Shown one piece after another: positions 55,945 through 64,000 of a stretch of 64,000 nucleotides of DNA. Under the pieces are notes generated by a model. The model ran no database searches. It saw only the letters and a list, made by a program, of their open reading frames with translations, and was not told the DNA's origin. The DNA is taken from contig JAWRVZ010000050.1 in the NCBI GenBank assembly GCA_037043235.1, positions 4,089,501-4,153,500 on the forward strand, in the 5' to 3' direction. The stretch comes from Rhodeus uyekii (Eukaryota > Chordata > Actinopteri > Cypriniformes > Acheilognathidae). How positions within the stretch are numbered: position 1 is the stretch's first letter; each line of letters begins with the position of its first letter. A program made the translations under genes and the position numbers.

Positions 55945-56172
55945 TTATTTGCAACTACAAGTCAACCAATTCTCATTATTTGCAACTAAAAGTCCACCAA
56001 CTCTCATTATTTGCAACTACAAGTCAACCAACTCCTGTTATTTTCAACTGCAAGTCAACTAACTCCTGTTATTTGCAACTACAAGTTAACTAACTATCAT
56101 TATTTGCAACTACGAGTTAACTAACTATCATTATTTGCAACTACAAGTCAACTAACTCTCATTATTTGCAAG
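55945..56172. repeat. 31-bp minisatellite, right part
   Basis: About seven further units with CAACTACAAG and CTCATTATTTG, continuing the array left of DIRS element 2. Confidence 0.9.
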
Positions 56173-58200
56173 GGGACGAGGGACAAGAATGCAGCGAACA
56201 GGCAGAATTCCCAGGAAAATTCAATAAAGTCCGGATGTTGATCGGCGATCTTGATAACTTGCGCGAGGGACTCCATATCGCATCGGAAAAAGTCCTTGTA
56301 GGCGACTTTACCTTGATCAATTGTTTTCTGTAACGGTGAAGGTGCGGTGCGAAACGGAGACAGACAAGGAGCAACGTCACTTTTACAAACTCAGGTTTAA
56401 TGACTAACTCGAAAACAAAGGACTTAAGAACAAACTCAAAACAGCACCAGTTGTGCAAAAACTCAGGAATTACAATGAACAGGGAACTCGGAACAAGGAG
56501 ACATAGGGAACTCGGAACAAGGAGACATAGACACTCGGAACACACACTAAACAGTTTCAACAATCGACGATCACATGGGGAAAAAGGAGGGTATTTAACA
56601 AGAACACACATTAGGAACACCTGTCAGGACTAGACGAGGTAAGTGATTAACACGACAGGTGATACAAGGACAGACAGGACCCGGAAGTGGAACATGAGGC
56701 AGTGTAAACACAACGAGACTGTGAACCTCTCTGTCATGGAAGGGTGAGTTGTGGAGTGTATGACGAAAAGCAGAACACAGGGATCAACGTAAAACTATTT
56801 ATTAAACAAAAACGGAAACACTTTAAATATAAACAGAAAACGACACACTTGTGCATAAACAAATGAAAACTCTGAATAACTGAAAATAACTCTGAAACCC
56901 AGAGAGACAATGTGTATGTGTCTATCCAAGTGCAAGAAGATGTGAAAGAGTAATCAATTTAGAGTTTGAGCGCTATAGATAACATGCAGGTGTGTGCGGA
57001 TGTGCACACGGATAACAGGATCTTTTGCCTCTTCTTTGGTCTCTTTCTGGAATGCTTAAAATCGCTTGAATGGGTAAACAGGCCAGACAAAACACATGAA
57101 AATTATAAACTTTCAGACTACGGTGGTTAAAATTGCAATTAATCTGTAAATCACATGTATGCAGAACCGAGGGGCCTGATCCTTACGGATCACGGATCAA
57201 CTACAAGCCGTCTAATCCAGCCGTGCATTAGACTCTGATCCTTACAGCCTGCTAATACTCTAATTACTACTAGCTGACATGTAGTTGCAACTGGACTGCT
57301 GGAATAAAATGTTGCCTTTTATAAATAATAATTCATTTTTGCTGCCACGTGTTTAGAGATGACAGCTGAGTTCAAGAAGCTAACAGAGTCCATAATTCAA
57401 CAATATTTTTAGAGAACTAGTTGCACAAGATTCTTTCAGAAGATTCCAAAAGTGTATCACACATGCAAACTAGTTTGGTTTTGGACATTTTGAACTGGTT
57501 TGCATGTGGATGGCGTTCATGTGTGAGTGTGGTGAAATATAAAGTTCTGTAATGGAACTCTATTAGGTCCTTAACTTTTAAACATTTCTAGTCATATCAT
57601 TCTCTGCAGGGCACAGCTGATTGTTTCCTGTTGTTGCCAGTGAGCTTGTGTGCTCAGCCTTCAAATACTGGATTAGCTTTTGATTGGGGCTGAATCTCCT
57701 TTGCCTGCTGCATGACAGAGGTTGTCCATAAGTACAGGACACTTGGCTTGTATTGTTCAAATCTCATTAATGGCTGCTCTGTGCAGTCTTACTTGCTCAC
57801 AACAGTATTTACTGACAGTAGAAAGTCCCGTACTTACTCTGCAGATCTGTTCCACTGTTCCACCAAATACATCAACATTGTCATACCCATTACCAAGTCA
57901 AACATTGTTGTCACGACAGAAATACACATAACCAATTTAATAAAATCATCTGAATATTTAAGAAAATCAAATACCTTTGATTAATTCTGTGTTTACAATA
58001 AAGCTGAAATAAACAACTGATTCCCAGCTCAAAGTCCAGTTGCTCTTGCTTTATTTAGTAGCTCCATCTGCTGACATGAGATAGAAATGTTTTATTATTC
58101 AGTGTATAATAAAAAAATGTATTGTCTAAACATATAAAATCCCCAAATTCTTGTCACAGGTGAACATGAAAACCTTACATAAATTGTGTATGTTCATATT
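56173..58200. other. Intergenic DNA, no gene recognised
   Basis: The frame at 56162-56620 (- strand) and its opposite frame at 56400-56633 lie over repeat-like DNA with small tandem words (GGAACTCGGAACAAGGAGAC at 56480-56525). Small frames near 57712-57984 have no domain. Confidence 0.4.
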
Positions 58201-58217
58201 ATGAACATATTGTTATG

Positions 58218-58282
58218 AAATTTCCCATATCTATCTATCTATATATATATCTATATCTATATCTTATCTATATCTATATCTA

Positions 58283-58330
<48 letters not shown>
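58218..58330. repeat. TATC/TA microsatellite
   Basis: ATCTATAT words pass into a long TA run, at the left edge of the Tc1-like element, whose left terminal repeat is not visible. Confidence 0.85.
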
Positions 58331-58332
<2 letters not shown>

Positions 58333-58399
58333 ATATATATATTATGAGATTTATTAAAAATAAAAAATAAAATATCTCACGATCTAAGTGTTCAGACCC

Positions 58400-59957
58400 T
58401 TTGCTCAGTATTTACACCTGGATTTGGGGATCCTCTGCCATTCCTCCTTGCAGATCCTCTCCTGCTCTGTCAGGTTGGATGGTGAACGTTGGTGAACAGC
58501 CATTTTTAGGTCTCTCCATAAATGCTCAATTGGGTTTAAGTCAAGCCTCTGGCTGGGCCGTGCAAGAACAGTCACGGAGTTGTTGTGAATCCACTCTTTC
58601 GTTATTTTATCTGTGTGGTTAGGGTCATTGTCTTGTTGGAAGGCAAACCTTAGGCGCTCTCTGAGATCCTAAGCACTCAGGAGAAAGTTTTCGTCCAGGA
58701 TATCCCTGTACTTGGCGCATTCATCTTTCTCTCGATTGCAACCAGTCGTTCCGTCCCTGCATCTGAAAAACACCCACAGCTGATGCTGCAGCACATGCTT
58801 CACTGTTGGGACTGTATTTGTCAGGTTTGAGAGAGCGAGGACTCAGAGATATGGGTGAAAGAACTTTTAATACAAAACAAAACAAAATACAAACATAAAC
58901 CACCCCGAGGGGGGAAAACAAGACCAGACTAGACAGAACTAAGACTGGACTAAGACTTGACTTGACTAGACTAGACTAGACTAGACTAGACTAAACTACA
59001 GACTTGACTTGACTTGACTGGAAAAAACTCACAGGAACAAACAAAGTAAGGACAACGACGCAGCACAGAACAGCAGACAAAGACGGAATATATAGGGAGG
59101 ACATGGGAAAGATATCGAGGTAAAGCAGCTGGGGTAAATCAAACTAATGACAATGAAACGAGACGGGCGGGGTAACAGACAAGACCTGAACATGTAGGCG
59201 CATTGCTGCATGTTCACATTAAACAAAGACGACGCGCAGCTGGTGACAACCAAACTGCGCGTGACAGAAAACAACATGACAGCACGTGGCCGACGTAAAG
59301 ACGAACCGCGTGCTTATGACACAGGACAAGGACACGAGAGTGTGCGGTACGAGCAGAGCTTGAAACCGCGCCGACTCACACGACAGAGCTCGCAAGAACG
59401 AGTTCTCACGAGCTCACGACAAGGACGGACACACGAGTTATGAACGCCCGAATCCCGATCCAAAACCGAAACTGAACCAGACCCAAGTATTGGGACTGGA
59501 CATCATAACTCGTACAAAAGACGTCACAGACACGCGTGCGCGCGGCTCGAATCCTCGACGCCGTGCGTACACACACCAAACACGAGACATAACGGTAGTG
59601 TCAGAGCTCTGCACAAAACCAAGAAATGACTACTAGACCGTACGTGGCAAAACACTGACAGTTTTGGACAGGTGATGAGCAGTGCCTGGTTTTTTCCACA
59701 CATACCGCTTAGAATTAAGGCTAAAAAACTCTATCTTGGTCTCATTAGAAATTTCTCAAATTTATTCTCACCATCTTGGAGTCCTTCAGGTGTTTTTTAG
59801 CAAACTCCATGCGGACTTTCATGTATCTTGCACTGACGTCCCTCGGGTCACTCTGCCATAAAGCCCCGACTGGTGGATCTGCAGTGATGGTTGACTTTCT
59901 ACAACTTCCTCCCGACTGCATCTCTGGAGCCACAGTGATCTTTCGGTTCTTCTTCAC
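58400..59957 (-). pseudogene. Tc1-like transposase pseudogene
   Basis: Transposases of this family cut and paste DNA with a DD34E triad. The first Asp, in the usual SDETK box, is Asn here (SNETK near 59745). The second Asp (QQDNDP) and the Glu (PIEHLW) survive. A stop codon follows LLSA near 58670, and a nested insertion splits the gene. No active protein can be made. Confidence 0.78.
58819..59660. mobile_element. 842-base non-autonomous element nested in the Tc1 copy
   Basis: TGTCAG at the left and CTGACA at the right form short inverted ends, and the Tc1 sequence resumes on both sides. It contains a GACTA pentamer run at about 58966-58995 and GC-rich, CpG-rich DNA near 59200-59600. Its left end resembles the reverse complement of the element end at 22.7 kb. 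No transposase is seen. Confidence 0.6.
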
Positions 59958-60539
59958 CTCTCACACCAAGGCTCTTCTCCCCTCATAGCTGTTTGGCCAG
60001 ACGGCCAGCTCTAGGAAGGGTTCGGGTCGTGCCAAACATCTTCCATTTAAGGATTATGGAGAACACTGTGCTCTCAGGAACCTTAAGTGCCGCAGAATTT
60101 TTTTTTGTAACCTTGGCCAGATCTGAGCCTTACCACAATTATGTCTCTGAGCTCTTCAGGCAGTTCCTTTGACCTCATGATTCTCATTTGCTCTGACATG
60201 CACTGTGAGCTGTAAGGTCTTATATAGACAGGTGTGTGGCTTCAGTCCAATCAGTGTAATCAAACACAGCTGGACATAAATGAAGCTGTAGAACTAGAGT
60301 TAAATAAGTGTCACAGCAAAGCATCTGAATTCTTAGAACATGTGATATTTAAGTTTTTCTTTTTTTAATAAATCTGCAAAAATGTTGAAAATTCTGTGTT
60401 TTCCTGTCAATATGGGGTGCTGTGTGTATACTAATGGGGGAACATTTACTTAATGATTTTAGCAAATATCTGCAATATAACAAAAAGGAAAACAATTAAG
60501 GGGTTCTGAATACTTTCCGTACCCACTTTATATATATAT

Positions 60540-62285
60540 AATGGGTATATACATACATATATAGTCACATGATATGGATTTCCTTGTTGTGTGCAGTTCT
60601 CAGAGTCAAAAATGTTACCTTTTGAAGCTTAAAATCTCACTAGACGCAGTAAACCAATTCAGTCGAACTGTCCAGTGCGAACTAAATCATTGTTTCTTTG
60701 GCATTTACATGTTCAGTTCCCAGTTCACACTTTACAGGATTTAAAAGCTTACAGGTATGTCCATGTAGCTTTACATATCTACTTTTGGTTTATTGTTATG
60801 TTGTAATGTAACTATGTGTTCAAGTGCAGTTTGTTTGTTTCTTTTACAGATTAAGCAATGCAATGAGACCAATTCATGCAAAACCTTGTGTTGTTTTAAA
60901 GATGCAAAATGTTTCCATCTGGACACAGAGACAGATTTCCATTCTGACTTTGGTTCTTTATTTAAATGCCATTGCAGAGTATGAAAATAACCAGTAGCAT
61001 TAAGTATAAACTATAATGATTTTGTTTAATATAATATTTGCCTTGTATTGTCGGTTTTTGACCAATCATTAGCTGTTGATGGTTTTTGTTTGCTTTACCC
61101 TGAAGTGACAGAATACTTATAGTTATTTATATGATGTCTGTTCAGAAGTATGCTATCCTGTTCCTTCCGCCCAGGAAGAGGTGCTGCAAATATCCACTTC
61201 TGAAGGACTGGTTGTTGTCAGCATCGAACCTGGAGATTTCTGTATATTGCATTGGTATTTTACTGTAATTTCTTAACAAACCAATTGACAGACACAGTAA
61301 AAGTGTAACAGGGTATCTTGTCCAGTCTCATCCAGTCTAGAGTAATGTATTTATTCCATTGTATTGTATTTAGTCTTACAAATTTTCAGTCATCAAAATC
61401 ATAACCATATGTGTACCAATCGTTTTAATAAATGCTCTTACTGGTTGGATGAAATGTACCAAAGAGACTGAGAAAAACTTTAAGAACATGGTCCGCAATA
61501 TTGGCCCTTATTTCATCATAAACGGGCCTATCTTCTTGGCCTCTTCCACCTCTTCTTCTGTTTTGCATCCCTACCCTTCCAGATTGATCTAATGCTTTAC
61601 ATTCTCCTACGGTAGTCAAATCCCAGACACACCTGTGCAATTCCTCAAATCAGGAGTTTTTGTTGTTTACAACAACAAAAAAGTATCAGCAATTCATAAT
61701 GTAGGAAATGGCAGACAATTACATAAAAACCTAAACATGCATCACTCAAACTAACTGCCCTTTTGTTTCATTTTGGAAACACTTGCATGTAAACTTATCC
61801 TTTCAACTGATTCTCATTCTCGTACCAGTGCTTATGTTGGGAACACACTTAACGATTGTCAGACTGATTATGAACGCATTTTGTTTTTTACGACTGATCA
61901 AACAGACCAAGTTTGTTCCACTTGCACTGTTTAAAGTAATGTAGCTGTCACAGGTTGTGGGTGTGGATGAAGGCACAAAGGCATAAAAAATCAACTTAAA
62001 ATGTGTTTAATGAAGAACTCAAATCCAAATCCGCAATAATAACCTTTAATACTGCATAAAAAGTACTGAACGTTCACTTAAAACTGAGAGAAAGCACAGG
62101 GTAGAAATACACTGGGAATGATTATACAATTAGATAGAGCAGGACATTTATATTGAATTTAGAAAGAAAATCCGAATATGCATTGATTTCTCTCATTTTA
62201 AAATTATAATTAAATATCCTTTTATTTCGACCTGGTGTAATCAAATTTAAACAGAAACGATTAAATGGTTGCTCAAGTAGACTAT
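60540..62285. other. Intergenic DNA, no gene recognised
   Basis: Short open frames (60793-60984, 61425-61640) have no known domains. Composition is AT-rich. Confidence 0.4.
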
Positions 62286-62287
62286 AT

Positions 62288-63470
62288 ATAACGTCTAGGT
62301 TACTATTGTAACCCCCGTTCCCTGAAGGAGGGAACGGAGACGTTACATCGGACTGACGTCATGGGGTCTCGCTTGGGAGCCCAACCACCTCCCAGTATAA
62401 CTAAACGCGCCAATGAACATTGGCTAGTGAGATTTGCATGGCGAGTCCTGCCCCACCCGGCTTCCGGGTATAAATAGGACCGGCATCGCTCACTTCATTC
62501 ATATTTTGCTGAGGAGCCGAGAGTGTATCCCGTTCTCAGCGGTGGCTCAGGCCTGTGGCCTCCTTCAGGGAACGGGGGTTACAATAGTAACCTAGACATT
62601 CCCTATCAGTCAGTCACGTTCGACGTTACGTCGGACTGACGTCATGGGGTCCCTATGGAAAGCGCCACAGGCACTGGCCGTGTTACGAGAATTGGAGATG
62701 CAGATGTTGGCAAGCAGGGGCGTGCCAAGAACAACTGCCTCCGCGGACGTAACCTACCCAGCGCCCCGCGAAAGCCGAGTTAGGCCTCCACGCCTGTCGG
62801 GATGGAGGGGAGGCAAACGTGAGGAAAGACTAAGCTGCTGTTCCTACGTCAGCCTCACGGGGAAGAGAGCTTCGGATCTCAATTCCGCAGATCAGCTCGA
62901 CCCGCTTAGTTATCTACACTGGGGGAGCGCACAGACGCTACGGAGACCGCACCCTGCCCAAAGGGGAGGTAATGTGCGGTAGGACACATATGGACTGACC
63001 CGAGGGGCAGTACGACATATGTAAAGTCCCCATGGTAGGTCCTACCCCAGGGAGTAACGCGAACCAAAGAGACTGGTAGAGCAGAACTGACAAGGGAAAG
63101 ACACGGGTTTACCAAGAGGGACACCGTACCGTGGAGCGTACACATATGGGATTACCAAGAGGGAATCTCGTCATATGGGCATCTAGTCCAGTACAAGGAC
63201 TGACCACCGGGGCATGCACACGAGTACTGGGTCTGGCGTCAGACGCCTCCGCTGCGTCCGCCACCGAAGGATGCAGGAGGAACTTGAATCAGGGTTCGCT
63301 AGACAGGGAACTCACCTGAGGAGTAGATAAGCGCTCGTATCCCCTTATTAAGGGGCATGGCGCTGCAAGCAGGACACCGAGCCGGTCACCTGTTTGTTCC
63401 CAGCACACTGTGAGAGAGTCTGTGAGAGTCCGCTGTGAGTAAAGCGTCACTGACAGAGCGACCAGGACCG
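62288..63470 (-). mobile_element. DIRS-type terminal repeat remnant 4
   Basis: The tip TAACGTCTAGGTTACTATTG at 62290 recurs as its reverse complement at 62562-62603, next to a second GTTACGTCGGACTGACGTCA word, as in the internal complementary regions of elements 1-3. A TATAAATA box at about 62470 could be the element promoter. The DNA to about 63470 is GC-rich, but I recognise no recombinase, RT or gag in it. It may be a non-autonomous DIRS relative or another element with this end structure. Confidence 0.55.
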
Positions 63471-64000
63471 CGATCCACGTGCAACGCAAACTCAGCGCAT
63501 GCGCAGTGAACTAGGTGCGCTCATGACCCACGAGATAACCATGTGAAGTGACGACTTTGTCCGAGATATTTGCTCGACATATTCGTGTTCGGCGACATTA
63601 AAGAATCGAAAATACTAAGAGTTTGGCGGTTCCGCTTCAAAAACGTCGACATAATAGTATTGGCGAGTTAACCGTGACTCGAGATAAGTGAACTCCACTA
63701 TATATATATATATATGAGAGAGAGAGAGTAATTGTTCTCCCTGAAACACTACATTTAAAATTAAATCAAATACTTTAAGCTTTTATTGTGAATTGTGCAA
63801 AGAAAAGAGCAGTAACATGCCATTTTTACAAGTATGTAAAAAGGAATCATTTCCATAAGGATGATATCAGTTACTGTCTACTTTCATTCTCTGCATTTAA
63901 ATAAGGATCTTCATGTTGCAGCAAAGTCAGAATGAAAATCACTTTTGCTGTCTCCACACAGAATTTCTGCTCCGCGGGAGATTTTCTGTGAAAGGTAATG
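63471..64000. other. Window edge, no gene recognised
   Basis: A TA then GA microsatellite lies at about 63702-63730. The remainder is AT-rich and cut by the window end. Confidence 0.4.

Larger units (their letters stand above)
58345..60530 (-). mobile_element. Tc1/mariner-like transposon, dead, with nested insertion
   Basis: The right end keeps GGGGTTCTGAATACTTTCCG followed by TACCCACTTTATA, a Tc1-type terminal sequence; the left end has decayed into TA-rich DNA. Inside, on the - strand, are pieces of a DDE transposase. The piece at 59745-59957 ends with VRMEFAKKHLKDSKMVR. A piece near 59680-59745 reads SNETKIEFFSLNSKRYVWKK. The piece at about 58420-58700 reads QQDNDPNHTDK, then LDLNPIEHLWRDLK. 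An 842-base element interrupts it at 58819-59660. Confidence 0.85.

Noticed and set aside
56162..56633. 152-codon - strand frame rich in Leu, Val and Cys
   Set aside because: It covers short tandem words (RRHRELGT in the opposite frame) and is probably repeat-derived.

Overview
The window looks like nuclear DNA of a ray-finned fish, most likely a cyprinid. This is an inference from AT-rich intergenic DNA with long microsatellites, GT-AG introns, tRNA-derived SINEs of the type common in cyprinids, Tc1-like and L2/CR1-like elements, and several DIRS retroelements. No species is assigned.

The host genes form one cluster from about 3.2 to 49 kb. Four paralogous GTPase genes (copies 1-4) each have one large exon of about 1.6 kb. 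It encodes a P-loop GTPase domain of the AIG1/GIMAP-septin type, a charged helical linker, an eight-cysteine cluster and a helical C-terminus. Copies 1 and 2 are on the + strand (10.1-11.7 and 23.9-25.5 kb); copies 3 and 4 are on the - strand (39.3-42.0 and 46.2-49.0 kb). None of the large exons has its own ATG. For copies 1, 3 and 4 I find a tiny upstream ATG exon (11, 5 and 11 coding bases) that joins in the correct phase; copy 2 has none that I can find. Between the pairs, on the - strand, lies an intron-poor gene for an 1128-residue SecA-type ATPase (30.2-33.8 kb) with all main motor motifs and a TPR-like tail. Its 5' exon and promoter are homologous to those of GTPase copy 3, and its upstream DNA holds NF-kB-like and ISRE-like sequences. 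A TATA box with a signal-peptide exon lies at 28.8-29.0 kb (- strand).

Mobile DNA makes up much of the rest. There are four DIRS-type elements: 4.95-9.93 kb, degraded, inside intron 1 of copy 1; 20.26-23.17 kb, a remnant upstream of the copy 2 exon; 51.30-55.94 kb, inserted in a 31-bp minisatellite; and 62.29 kb onward, terminal repeats only. A full-length L2/CR1-like LINE with an intact 1089-residue ORF lies at 12.48-16.86 kb. LINE fragments lie at 43.1-44.4 and 50.1-50.5 kb. A Tc1-like transposon with a broken transposase and a nested second element lies at 58.3-60.5 kb. SINEs, a hairpin MITE and microsatellites fill other gaps.

The most interesting unit is the GTPase/SecA-like ATPase cluster. 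It is tandemly duplicated, shares promoter DNA between unrelated enzymes, and has possible interferon/NF-kB control. I infer a candidate inducible, cell-autonomous defence locus; nothing in the sequence proves that function.
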